22,590 nucleotides of DNA from Methylococcaceae bacterium UBA7658 (GCA_002483425.1 DLHW01000059.1:55095-77684), one strand, 5' to 3'; positions 1 through 7,337 are shown, counted from the stretch's first letter. The notes: a model not told the origin generated them from the letters alone. Numbers and translations: made by a program.

Positions 1-202
1 GAGCATTTGCTAATATTTCGGTAAAATCTTGGTTAACGGCTCTGCTTGCCCTGGCTTGCAAATAATCTTCCGTTGCCAAGGCAGATATTTTTTCCGCTAC
101 CGCTGCGGCAATAAATTGGTTGATGGAAACGCCTTCACTTTTGGCAAATTCCTTGATGTGCCGATGGATGGAGTCGGGTAAACGCAAATTTAACGCACTC
201 AT
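1..202 (-). CDS. HicB/CopG-like ribbon-helix-helix antitoxin, 3' part cut by window edge
   Basis: Reading the minus strand from the ATG at 202 gives 67 codons without a stop up to the window edge. The protein begins MSALNLRLPDSIHRHIKEFA, which has the beta strand (LNLRLPDSIH) followed by two helices typical of ribbon-helix-helix DNA-binding antitoxins. Such proteins bind as dimers to operator DNA and neutralise a partner toxin. The start codon overlaps the stop of the upstream PIN toxin by four bases (ATGA), so the two are translationally coupled and this is the second gene of a toxin-antitoxin operon. Toxin-first order is less common than antitoxin-first. The C-terminus lies outside the window, so any toxin-binding tail cannot be judged. 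The antitoxin role is inferred from fold and context. Confidence 0.8.
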   Translation of the reverse strand, partial: MSALNLRLPDSIHRHIKEFAKSEGVSINQFIAAAVAEKISALATEDYLQARASRAVNQDFTEILANA

Positions 203-609
203 GGTATACGCTCCAACAGGTTTTTAGGGGAGATAGCCTCCACGCCAAACTGTTCAATGCCTGAAAAATCTTTTAAATTATGGGTCACAATCGTATGGGT
301 ATTCGATGCCACTGCTAACTCCAGCAACAGGTCGTCTTTTGCATCCGGCAAATAAGGCCGCCAGAGGTAATGGATGCGTTGGTGCTGGCTTATCGCACAT
401 AAGTTGTCCAATAGTTTGTCAATGCTGTCTTCATCCAAGCCTAATTGGGCAGGATTACGTTTAAGCACGTCCTCATATTCAAACAGCAAGGGTGTGGATA
501 ACGCTAGACTCAGTTGTTTAGTAGCTAAACGTATCAACACCTGATGCGACGCACCATTTTTTGAATAAAGCCCAGCAAACAAGACATTGGTATCGATCAC
601 GATTCGCAT
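199..609 (-). CDS. PIN-domain toxin (COG1569-type putative toxin of a TA pair)
   Basis: A 136-residue PIN-fold protein, probably a metal-dependent ribonuclease. Visible acidic residues in the usual PIN places are D6 in the N-terminal IDTNVL strand, E44/E46, D89/D92 and D114 in the THNLKDF motif near the C-terminus. The spacing and the THNLKDF motif match the PIN family annotated as toxin component of TA systems (TIGR00305/COG1569), distinct from the VapC at 11935-12363. It overlaps the downstream antitoxin start by four bases. No convincing Shine-Dalgarno sequence sits before the ATG; the 20 bases upstream are taken up by overlapping palindromes, suggesting an operator close to the start and possibly a very short leader. 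The toxin role is inferred from family and partner. Confidence 0.85.
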   Translation of the reverse strand: MRIVIDTNVLFAGLYSKNGASHQVLIRLATKQLSLALSTPLLFEYEDVLKRNPAQLGLDEDSIDKLLDNLCAISQHQRIHYLWRPYLPDAKDDLLLELAVASNTHTIVTHNLKDFSGIEQFGVEAISPKNLLERIP

Positions 610-611
610 GA

Positions 612-630
612 TACTATATATAGTACTATA
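612..630. promoter_or_regulatory. Overlapping palindromes, candidate TA operator
   Basis: TACTATATATAGTA (612-625) is a perfect 14-base palindrome and TATAGTACTATA (619-630) is a perfect 12-base palindrome overlapping it. They lie directly upstream of the PIN toxin start and in the divergent region shared with the thiolation operon. Autoregulation by RHH antitoxins binding such dyads is usual for TA operons. The site is AT-rich, so a chance palindrome is possible. Confidence 0.5.
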
Positions 631-701
631 AAATTTTTTACTCCGGTATTAGAATATTAATTTTGTTGGTAGCGATTAATTTTGATTTGGTCTTATATAA
701 A

Positions 702-1745
702 ATGAACCATCCCCGCAAAGCCATCGCCCTCATCTCCGGCGGCCTTGATTCCATGCTAGCGGCGAAGACCGTCATGGAGCAGGGCGTGCATGTCGAAGGC
801 ATCAACTTTTTCACCGGATTCTGTGTGGAAGGCCATACCCATGCCATCCGTGAAAAGGACAAATCCAAAGCCAAACGCAATAACGCCTTATGGGTGGCGG
901 AGCAGTTGGGTATCAAGCTGCATATTGTCGATGTCATCGAAGAATATAAAAAGGTGCTGATTAACCCTAAACACGGTTACGGGGCGAATATGAACCCGTG
1001 CCTGGATTGCAAAATCTTCATGGTCAATAAGGCTAAGCAGTGGATCAGCGAGAACGATTTCGACTTCATCATCACCGGCGAAGTCATCGGGCAACGGCCG
1101 ATGTCGCAACGCAAATGGACGATGCCGATCATTGCCGAACAATCGGGCGCGGATGACAGGTTGCTTCGCCCTTTATGCGCCAAGAACCTTGCCCCCACCT
1201 TGCCTGAGCGGGAAGGGTGGGTAGACCGGGAAAAACTGCACAGCATTACCGGGCGATCGCGCAAACCGCAGATGGCGATGGCGAAGCAATTCGGCCTCAA
1301 TGATTACGCCCAACCGGCGGGCGGCTGTTGTTTCCTGACGGATAAATTTTATTCCGCGAAGTTGGTTGACTTGTGGAAAGCCCGGCAAAGCAAAGATTAC
1401 GAGCTGGATGACGTCATGCTGCTTAAAGTCGGTCGGCATATTCGTCCCAAACCGCATTTTAAGCTGATTATTGCCAGGGAAGAAGGCGAAGGCCGCTTCA
1501 TGCAAGGCTACAAGCGGGATTATATCAACATGGTTTGCACCAGCCATACCGGGCCGTTTGTCTTGCTCGACGGGACACCATCGGCGGAAGACTTGTATCT
1601 CGCTGCCAGCATTACCGCCCGTTACGGTCAAGGCAGACATGCCGAACAAGTTGATATGATGATTACGGAGAAAGACGGTTCGGAACGGACCATTCAAGTC
1701 AAACCCTTGGCCGGTGAAAAACTGCCGGAGGAATGGGTAATATGA
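702..1745 (+). CDS. PP-loop tRNA thiolation enzyme (ThiI/MnmA-like) with C-terminal extension
   Basis: 347 residues from the ATG at 702; an in-frame TTG at 663 exists, but the clear domain start (RKAIALISGG) favours 702. No good ribosome binding site is seen. The N-terminus carries the ATP-pyrophosphatase PP-loop SGGLDS (residues 12-17), which adenylates the substrate base. A CxxC in NPCLDC (C100, C103) resembles the conserved cysteine segment of MnmA, and GGCC (C210, C211) is a second candidate catalytic cysteine site. Residues from about 235 onward (VGRHIRPKPHFKLIIAREE) look like the NFACT-R-type RNA-binding domain reported fused to ThiI-like proteins; this assignment is by eye. It is shorter than and distinct from canonical MnmA and ThiI. 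The stop overlaps the next gene, a TusA-like sulfur carrier, by four bases, which supports a sulfur-transfer role. The target base is unknown. Confidence 0.8.
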   Translation: MNHPRKAIALISGGLDSMLAAKTVMEQGVHVEGINFFTGFCVEGHTHAIREKDKSKAKRNNALWVAEQLGIKLHIVDVIEEYKKVLINPKHGYGANMNPCLDCKIFMVNKAKQWISENDFDFIITGEVIGQRPMSQRKWTMPIIAEQSGADDRLLRPLCAKNLAPTLPEREGWVDREKLHSITGRSRKPQMAMAKQFGLNDYAQPAGGCCFLTDKFYSAKLVDLWKARQSKDYELDDVMLLKVGRHIRPKPHFKLIIAREEGEGRFMQGYKRDYINMVCTSHTGPFVLLDGTPSAEDLYLAASITARYGQGRHAEQVDMMITEKDGSERTIQVKPLAGEKLPEEWVI

Positions 1746-1996
1746 CGCGGGAAGTGCTAAACGTCCGGTGTTTACTTTGCCCCTTGCCGGTCATCCGAAC
1801 CCAGGACAAAGTCAAGCAATTACAGCCCGGCGACCAACTGGAAGTGATCTGCACCGATCCCGGCGTAATGCAGGATATTCCGGCCTGGTGCCGGATTAAC
1901 GGGCATAAGGTGCTGGAAACCAACTCTGCCGATCATGAATATGTGGTGGTGTTGGAAGTGGGTGGCTTAGATAAGGGATTGACATCTCATGGCTAA
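1742..1996 (+). CDS. TusA-family sulfur carrier protein
   Basis: 84 residues from ATG 1742, chosen over an in-frame ATG at 1733 because GGAGG at 1727-1731 is ten bases before 1742 but only one before 1733. The CPLP motif (C13-P16) is the TusA active-site signature; the cysteine carries a persulfide passed between sulfurtransferases. An extra cysteine precedes it (C10), and C39 and C51 are further cysteines. TusA proteins are usually about 80 residues. The four-base overlap with the upstream PP-loop enzyme implies translational coupling and a shared pathway, most likely delivering sulfur for RNA thiolation. This copy is not next to the other tus genes, so it is probably a dedicated paralogue rather than the general TusA. 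Confidence 0.88.
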   Translation: MTREVLNVRCLLCPLPVIRTQDKVKQLQPGDQLEVICTDPGVMQDIPAWCRINGHKVLETNSADHEYVVVLEVGGLDKGLTSHG

Positions 1997-2309
1997 AGCG
2001 ATTGAGCAGCTTGCGATGATATTAGATGCTAGCAAAGAAAGGGGATCTATAGAAGATCATATTGTTTTCGTAACTTCCCAATTCGATAAAATCTTGAGTT
2101 TAGCGAACAGCAGAGGATTTGCGGACGATGTCGCGATTGCTGTATTTGACTATATTCTAAATCATCATTACTTCGATATTGATCGTTACTCTACATTAGA
2201 AACATTGATTAATGTTGTATTTGAAATGATCTGCCCCTTTTGGGAAGATGATGAACGAAGTTGCATTTATTTGAAGTATTTAACAAAGCGGCTGCACGGA
2301 AACCACTAA
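1989..2309 (+). CDS. Uncharacterised 106-residue helical protein, third gene of the thiolation operon
   Basis: The start codon lies inside the end of the TusA-like gene (eight-base overlap), which supports translation as part of the same operon. The protein is mildly acidic, apparently all-helical, has no signal peptide or membrane segment, and has two cysteines (C81, C91). I recognise no family. It contains long amphipathic stretches (for example residues 40-60 and 68-85). Base composition is more AT-rich than in the two genes upstream, possibly a later addition. A partner or regulator of the thiolation enzyme is possible from position alone. It could also be unrelated cargo of the operon. 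Confidence 0.65.
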   Translation: MAKAIEQLAMILDASKERGSIEDHIVFVTSQFDKILSLANSRGFADDVAIAVFDYILNHHYFDIDRYSTLETLINVVFEMICPFWEDDERSCIYLKYLTKRLHGNH

Positions 2310-2366
2310 AATAGCCCATGTTATTAAGCTTATTACTATAAATTTACCGAGAGAAGCGAAACGAAT

Positions 2367-3581
2367 ATGGCTGTAGGACAAAACGTATTTCCCAACATGC
2401 CGCCGATTAGCGGCATTAAACTCGGCACTTATAACGCTGGCATCAAGCAAACCGTCCGGGATGATCTGCTCCTTTTCGAGATGGTGGAAGAGGCAACTTG
2501 CGCTGCGGTCTTTACCTGTAACGCCTTTTGCGCCGCGCCGGTACTTGTCGCCAGGGAACATTTGAAGCATAAGCCGAAGTGGTTATTAATTAACTCAGGC
2601 AACGCCAATGCCGGTACCGGCTTGCAGGGTTACGAAGATGCGAAGGCCACCTGTTATGAAGTCGCTGTGGAAACGGGCGGTAAGTCGAATCAAGTACTGC
2701 CTTTTTCCACCGGCGTGATCGGTCAACGGTTGCCTGCCGATAAGATCAGGGCGGCAATACCGGGTGCTTACGCCCAACTCAATGAAGACAATTGGGCTAA
2801 GGCCGCGCGCGCGATCATGACAACGGATACGTTTCCCAAAGGCGTGACAAAAATCATAAGTCTGGGCGGTCAGTCCATCGCTATAAACGGCATCTCGAAA
2901 GGCGCCGGGATGATCCAGCCGGATATGGCGACAATGTTGGCGTTTTTAGCCACAGACGCCAAGATCGCCCAGCCTTTGTTGCAAAGCTGTTTGACAGCGG
3001 CAGTCGAGCAGTCTTTTAACCGGATTACCGTCGATGGCGATACGTCCACTAACGATGCCTGTGTGTTGATGGCGAGCGGATTGTCGTCAGCGCCGGAAAT
3101 TACAGCGAATAGTTTTCATTATCAACAATTTGCCGATGCCGTTTTATCGGTTTGCAAGCAGTTGGCGGAATTGATTATTCGTGACGGCGAGGGCGCGACC
3201 AAACTAATGCGCATCGTCGTCGAACAAGCCCAAAGCGATGAAGAAGCGGTACGCGTTGGTAAAACTATTGCCCATTCACCTTTAGTGAAGACGGCCTTTT
3301 TCGCCAGCGATCCGAATTGGGGCCGTATTTTAGCGGCAGTCGGTCGTGCCGGTGTTGAGAAGCTGGTGCTGGTTGACGTACAAATTTATCTGGACGATGT
3401 TTGTATTGTTAGAAACGGGGGCGTTGCCGGAGATTACACTGAAACCGCAGGGCAACAGGTGATGAATCGGGACGAAATCACGATTACCGTCAAGCTGGGG
3501 CGTGGAAATGCCGCACAGGAAGTATTGACTTGCGATTTTTCTTACGATTACGTGAAGATTAACGCGGAATACAGGACATGA
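2367..3581 (+). CDS. argJ: ArgJ, bifunctional glutamate N-acetyltransferase / ornithine acetyltransferase
   Basis: 404 residues, the normal length for ArgJ. The enzyme transfers acetyl groups from N-acetylornithine to glutamate (and in bifunctional forms from acetyl-CoA), in the cyclic arginine pathway in the cytoplasm. The precursor self-cleaves before the conserved threonine of the ATML motif; here A188-T189 in PDMATMLAFLATD. The oxyanion-hole residues TG in FSTGVIGQRL (T115-G116) and the C-terminal NPNWGR-like DPNWGRI block are visible. The ATG at 2367 gives the expected N-terminus. Fifty-seven bases separate it from the preceding ORF, so it may have its own promoter. Whether it is mono- or bifunctional cannot be told from sequence alone. 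Confidence 0.95.
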   Translation: MAVGQNVFPNMPPISGIKLGTYNAGIKQTVRDDLLLFEMVEEATCAAVFTCNAFCAAPVLVAREHLKHKPKWLLINSGNANAGTGLQGYEDAKATCYEVAVETGGKSNQVLPFSTGVIGQRLPADKIRAAIPGAYAQLNEDNWAKAARAIMTTDTFPKGVTKIISLGGQSIAINGISKGAGMIQPDMATMLAFLATDAKIAQPLLQSCLTAAVEQSFNRITVDGDTSTNDACVLMASGLSSAPEITANSFHYQQFADAVLSVCKQLAELIIRDGEGATKLMRIVVEQAQSDEEAVRVGKTIAHSPLVKTAFFASDPNWGRILAAVGRAGVEKLVLVDVQIYLDDVCIVRNGGVAGDYTETAGQQVMNRDEITITVKLGRGNAAQEVLTCDFSYDYVKINAEYRT

Positions 3582-3617
3582 TTTTTATTGCAGGCAAATT
3601 CATTAAGCCGCGCCAAG

Positions 3618-3989
3618 CTATTCGTTTTCAACATCCTGATAAGCACTCTGCTGAAACCTCGGCGAACAAATCGCCAGAAAAATAAGGTCGCCGCAACCTA
3701 TGTTGGTAATCCGCTGACGGCATAGCGGCGGAATAATGACGACATCGCCGTAAGCAACTTCTTGCGGCGCTAAATCATCGACTTCAACCCGGCCGTTACC
3801 CTCCAAAATAACGTAACGCTCGGTTATACCGGGCAGCCGGTGCCAGCGGGTTGTGACGCCGGGTTTTACTGTCGCACGGGCGATGGACACGCCGGGATCG
3901 TTAGGGGTGTTAGAGAGTTCGTTAATGCCGCAAAGTTCGCCGGTATGGAATTCGGCGGCCGGGTCGAACGAACGGATTTCGGCTTTCAT
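3618..3989 (-). CDS. Small cupin-domain protein
   Basis: 123 residues with one cupin barrel. The first cupin motif is seen as RWHRLPGITERYVILEGNGRVEV (H50, E57 and the G of LEGNG), and the second as GDVVIIPPLCRQRITN. In the second motif the usual metal-binding histidine is replaced (R91/Q92 region), and the first motif has only one histidine, so the metal site may be altered or absent. Single-domain cupins of this size are often dioxygenase-like or sugar/small-molecule binding proteins; no substrate can be named. It lies convergent to argJ and downstream of sodB on the same strand, separated from it by a hairpin, so it is probably a separate transcript. Confidence 0.85.
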   Translation of the reverse strand: MKAEIRSFDPAAEFHTGELCGINELSNTPNDPGVSIARATVKPGVTTRWHRLPGITERYVILEGNGRVEVDDLAPQEVAYGDVVIIPPLCRQRITNIGCGDLIFLAICSPRFQQSAYQDVENE

Positions 3990-4105
3990 CCTAATATTAA
4001 TTGCTGCGATAAAACTGATTTATACCACAAGGCCAAACGTAAAGCCGTGAAATTCCTGCGCCGCGCTATCCAGACGCTCAACGGAGAAGGCGGTATTGCA
4101 AGCGG

Positions 4106-4135
4106 AAAGAGAGGCTTGCGGAGAAGTCTCTCTTT
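4106..4135 (-). terminator. Hairpin after sodB
   Basis: AAAGAGAG (4106-4113) pairs with CTCTCTTT (4128-4135) around a 14-base loop, just 14 bases past the sodB stop. The trailing U-run is short (TTTCC), so it is a modest terminator candidate or an mRNA 3' stabiliser. Confidence 0.5.
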
Positions 4136-4148
4136 ACGTATCAAAGGT

Positions 4149-4730
4149 TCAGTTTGTGAAATTACCGGCGGCAAAATCCCAGTTGACTAGTGCCCAGAAA
4201 GCTTCCAGGTAGGCAGGACGGGCATTGCGATAGTCGATGTAATAGGCGTGTTCCCAGACATCGCAGGTTAATAAGGGTTTATGGCCTTCGGTTAATGGGC
4301 AACCGGCATTGCTTGTACTGACTAACGCTAATTTTCCGTCGGGTTTTTTTACCAGCCAGGCCCAGCCAGAACCGAATGTGGCGACTGCGCATTGGGTAAA
4401 AGCTTCTTTAAAGTTAGCAAAAGAGCCGAATTCTGCATTGATAGCATCGGCCAAAGCGCCGGCCGGTTCGCCGCCGCCGTTGGGGGAGAGGCTGTTCCAA
4501 TAAAAAGTGTGGTTCCAGACTTGAGCCGCATTATTGAAGATACCGCCGGAAGATTTCATAACGATTTCTTCTAAGGTCATGCCTTCAAATTCGGTGCCGG
4601 GAACTAGATTCTTCAGGTTAGTAACGTAGGCCTGGTGATGCTTGCCGTAATGATAGTCGAGAGTTTCTTCGGAGATATGGGGAACCAGACGGTTTTTCGC
4701 GTAGGGTAATGGGGGTAATTCAAAAGCCAT
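4149..4730 (-). CDS. sodB: Iron superoxide dismutase SodB
   Basis: 193 residues from ATG 4730, the same length as E. coli SodB and with near colinear sequence. AGGA precedes this ATG by about seven bases; a longer in-frame version from 4766 lacks support. It dismutates superoxide to oxygen and hydrogen peroxide in the cytoplasm. Metal ligands are H27, H74, D157 and H161 (DVWEHAYY motif). Gln70 in NNAAQVWNHTFYW is the Fe-type active-site glutamine position, favouring iron over manganese. The downstream hairpin suggests a monocistronic unit. The upstream region contains two direct copies of CTTAGGAG that could be regulatory. Confidence 0.97.
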   Translation of the reverse strand: MAFELPPLPYAKNRLVPHISEETLDYHYGKHHQAYVTNLKNLVPGTEFEGMTLEEIVMKSSGGIFNNAAQVWNHTFYWNSLSPNGGGEPAGALADAINAEFGSFANFKEAFTQCAVATFGSGWAWLVKKPDGKLALVSTSNAGCPLTEGHKPLLTCDVWEHAYYIDYRNARPAYLEAFWALVNWDFAAGNFTN

Positions 4731-5103
4731 GTTTTTTCCTAAGTTAAAGTCAAAGTATTCGAGCATGCGCTCTGGATGATGCTTAATATTTGACCATTTT
4801 ACACCGTCTTAGGAGCGCTAATATCGCTTAGGAGTAAACGCTCTATTTAGAAAATAGCGGTAAATACGCGTTTTAGCTTACGGACAACGAAAGTTTTGCA
4901 CCGGTTTTTTAAAGCTTGGCAGGCTGTGTTTTAAGTTGAAAATCAAGGCCGCGAAGACGCATACATCGAGCGGACTTCACGCAAGAAATATTCAGAAGGT
5001 GTTACCAGGCGATGAAACTTTTCGGGCTATCCGGGTACTAATTAGTGCATTATTTTAATTTCAAAATAACCGGCTGTAAAAAAGCTAACGGACTAACGTA
5101 AAA
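4731..5103. other. Non-coding spacer between divergent sodB and a small exported-protein gene
   Basis: No ORF with coding character was found in these 373 bases. It must hold the divergent promoters. CTTAGGAG occurs twice (4808-4815 and 4827-4834) in the same orientation, 19 bases apart, with a small AGCG/CGCT dyad between them; this could be a regulator site about 80-100 bases upstream of sodB. No convincing Fur box was recognised. The rest (4850-5100) shows nothing clear. Confidence 0.4.
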
Positions 5104-5406
5104 ATGTTGAAATGGCTATTGTTTTTTATAAGCTTTTCCGTATCGGCGAGGACCTATGTCATCCCGCCGCCGAATTGGTTTTACGACAGAACTTGGCAGC
5201 AAGCTCAGATCATGCATATCCAAACGCAACAACAACTGCAAGCGCAGGATTTTTACAACCGTTCGTTATTGTTACACGATCAGGAACGGCAGTTGCAACG
5301 CATAGCCGACGAACAGCACCAGCTTGAGCTACGCCAGCAAAATATCATCATGCATCAGCATTCCGACCGGTTGCGGTTGTACGGTCAATCGCTAAAACGG
5401 AAATAA
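5104..5406 (+). CDS. Small exported Gln-rich coiled-coil protein, unknown function
   Basis: 100 residues. The N-terminus MLKWLLFFISFSVSA is a short signal-peptide-like sequence with a cleavage-compatible SVSA-R site, so the mature protein is probably periplasmic. The remainder is rich in Gln, His and Arg (about 18 glutamines), and from residue 35 on looks like a single long amphipathic helix or coiled coil. No family recognised. It is alone between divergent sodB and the convergent ABC permease, with no operon partner. The signal peptide and biased but consistent composition argue for a real gene; the lack of a strong ribosome binding site lowers confidence. Confidence 0.6.
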   Translation: MLKWLLFFISFSVSARTYVIPPPNWFYDRTWQQAQIMHIQTQQQLQAQDFYNRSLLLHDQERQLQRIADEQHQLELRQQNIIMHQHSDRLRLYGQSLKRK

Positions 5407-5470
5407 AAATTTCGAAGCAAACGCGCAAACGGCTTAATGGTTGGTTTGATAGGGCGTTATTTAGATTGAG

Positions 5471-6235
5471 CTAATTTTTTATGCCAATGCCTTTATGCAA
5501 AAGATATAGACTAAAGCCGGTCAGCAGCATGATAAAACCGGAAATCATAACTATGGCTAACCGGATATCCACATCGGTAACCCCGATCATGCCGTAGCGG
5601 AAGGCGCTAACCATATAGAGCATAGGGTTGCCCATGATGACGGTTTGCCAAAAGCCGGGAAGCATGTCCACCGAGTAAAATACCCCGCCCAGATAGCTTA
5701 ACGGTGTGAGCACAAAGTTGGGAATGATGGAAATGTCGTCGAAGCTTTCCGCTAAGACCGCATTGATAAATCCTGCCAGCGAGAATAAGGTCGCGGTCAA
5801 ACCGGCGACCAGTAACATTAAGCCGGGATGTAAAACGGCAATTTGGGCGAATAACATCGAGATTAACGCGACGACAAAACCGACGATTAACCCGCGGCAG
5901 ATTCCGCCGCTGACGTAACCGCTGAGGATAACCCAATTAGGCACCGGAGCGACTATAAGTTCTTCGATATTGCGCTGGAATTTGGTCGAATAAAACGACG
6001 ACACCACATTCGAATACGAATGACTGATGACCGACATCAGGATAATGCCGGGGACGATGTAATCCATATAAGTAGCCCCGCTGATGGTGCCTATGCGGTT
6101 GCCAATCAACTTGCCGAAAATCAGGAAATACAAGGCCGTGGTAATCGCGGGCGGCAAGAGGGTTTGCGGCCATATCCGAAGGAAGCGGTGGACTTCTTTT
6201 TTGACGATGGTTTTAAGGGCGATGCTGTAGTTCAT
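5471..6235 (-). CDS. yadH: ABC-2 type transporter permease, YadH-like
   Basis: 254 residues from ATG 6235. This start is preferred because GAGGGGG lies about ten bases upstream; the longer GTG-started version (6253) would translate the intergenic repeat as MRGNST. The protein has about six hydrophobic segments (for example near residues 25-45, 60-80, 105-135, 145-165, 175-190 and 225-247) and the conserved FLYPLSYLGGVFY-like segment (TPLSYLGGVFYSVDMLPGFW) typical of ABC-2 exporters. With the ATPase encoded just upstream on the same strand it would form an inner-membrane exporter. The substrate of YadGH-type systems is not established. The close spacing implies co-transcription. Confidence 0.9.
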   Translation of the reverse strand: MNYSIALKTIVKKEVHRFLRIWPQTLLPPAITTALYFLIFGKLIGNRIGTISGATYMDYIVPGIILMSVISHSYSNVVSSFYSTKFQRNIEELIVAPVPNWVILSGYVSGGICRGLIVGFVVALISMLFAQIAVLHPGLMLLVAGLTATLFSLAGFINAVLAESFDDISIIPNFVLTPLSYLGGVFYSVDMLPGFWQTVIMGNPMLYMVSAFRYGMIGVTDVDIRLAIVMISGFIMLLTGFSLYLLHKGIGIKN

Positions 6236-6245
6236 TGTTGAATTC

Positions 6246-6275
6246 CCCCTCACCCTAACCCTCTATGAAGAGGGG
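6246..6275. repeat. Short repeat with hairpin at the yadG/yadH junction
   Basis: CCCCTCACCCTAACCCTCT followed by ATGA and AGAGGGG forms a 6-bp stem (6259-6264 with 6269-6274). The CCCTCACCCTAACCCTCT consensus is a well-known dispersed motif in many proteobacterial genomes. On the minus strand it contributes the last codons and stop of the ATPase gene and the AGGGGG ribosome binding site of the permease gene. Confidence 0.6.
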
Positions 6276-7197
6276 TTTTTTGCGAAGACTTGGATTCGAT
6301 CAAATCCATAAACAATTGCTCAAGCCGGTTGCTTTTGTTTTTCAGGCTTAAAACCTTTATATTTTGAGCGCTTAATTGGCTGAAAAGCTGGTTAAGCCCT
6401 ACTGATTTCGGCACGGAAACTTCCAACACCTTCTCATTAGTCTGCTCAACATGACAGCCTTCAAGCACTGGCGTTAAAGTAAGCGGCTCAGCCAAATCCA
6501 ATACAAAATGATCAATATTCAAACGCGCCAGCAAGCTCGCCATATCGGAGTTTTCGACAATCTTGCCCTGGTCGATAATGGCGATATTGCGGCACAAGCT
6601 TTCCGCTTCTTCAAGATAATGTGTCGTTAAGATTATCGTTGTACCCTGTTGATTGACTTCTTTCATCAATTTCCACATGGACCTGCGAATTTCTATGTCG
6701 ACACCCGCCGTCGGTTCGTCGAGTATCAGCAGCTTGGGGGCATGCACCATCGCCCGCGCGATCATCACCCTGCGCTTCATACCGCCGGACAAACGCCTTG
6801 ATACACTATTGCGCTTGTCCCATAAATCCATTTGCTTCAAGCATTGCTCGGTTCGTTGTACCGCTAATTTGCGTGGAGCGCCGTAGTAACCGGCTTGATT
6901 CATCACTATACTTTGCACCGTATCGAATTGGTTGAAGTTGATTTCTTGCGGCACAAGTCCAATGCAGCTTTTTGCTAGTTCGCGTTCCTTACTTAAATCG
7001 TGACCGAATATGCTGACCGAACCACTCGTCGCCGTTATCAAGGAGCTGATAATGCCGATAGCCGTCGATTTGCCGGCGCCGTTAGGTCCTAGCAAAGCGA
7101 AGAAATCTCCGGCTTCGACGTCTAGGTCGATGCCTTTTAAGGCTTCAAAGCCGTTTTTATAGGTTTTTTTGAGATTTCGTATGGATAACGCCTTCAT
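6250..7197 (-). CDS. yadG: ABC transporter ATP-binding protein, YadG-like
   Basis: 315 residues with a complete ABC nucleotide-binding domain: Walker A GPNGAGKST (37-45), Q84 of the Q-loop, signature LSGGMKRR (136-143), Walker B LLILDEP (156-162) and the H-loop histidine H193 in TTHYLEEAE. Residues 215-305 form the C-terminal extension common in the DRA/YadG-type exporter ATPases. The final residues (KTPLHRGLG) and the stop codon come from a short GC-rich repeat at the junction with the permease gene, so the native C-terminus has probably been altered by about nine residues. The permease ATG lies 15 bases after the stop. Substrate unknown. Confidence 0.93.
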   Translation of the reverse strand: MKALSIRNLKKTYKNGFEALKGIDLDVEAGDFFALLGPNGAGKSTAIGIISSLITATSGSVSIFGHDLSKERELAKSCIGLVPQEINFNQFDTVQSIVMNQAGYYGAPRKLAVQRTEQCLKQMDLWDKRNSVSRRLSGGMKRRVMIARAMVHAPKLLILDEPTAGVDIEIRRSMWKLMKEVNQQGTTIILTTHYLEEAESLCRNIAIIDQGKIVENSDMASLLARLNIDHFVLDLAEPLTLTPVLEGCHVEQTNEKVLEVSVPKSVGLNQLFSQLSAQNIKVLSLKNKSNRLEQLFMDLIESKSSQKTPLHRGLG

Positions 7198-7337
7198 GTC
7201 GTAACTAAATACTTAACGGGAGTTCTTAAATCAGTTAAATTAGGCCCGGTAACCGCAAAACCGGATTTTCGATATTCGCAAAAATTCGCCATTTTAGCAG
7301 ATAACGCCCTTCTTCATTATAAAAAACCGGAACTTCC

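Noticed and set aside
1173..1697. 174-residue minus-strand ORF inside the PP-loop gene
   Set aside because: It is a shadow frame: the plus-strand protein has clear motifs, while this one has no domain features or start signals.
3578..3685. 35-codon ORF starting MIFIAGKFIKPRQ, overlapping the argJ stop by four bases
   Set aside because: The coupling is attractive, but most of it lies antisense inside the cupin gene, it is short, and it resembles no family.
5471..7197. Drug or O-antigen exporter assignment for the ABC pair
   Set aside because: The sequence fits the YadGH group, whose substrate is unsettled, and no biosynthetic neighbours point to one.
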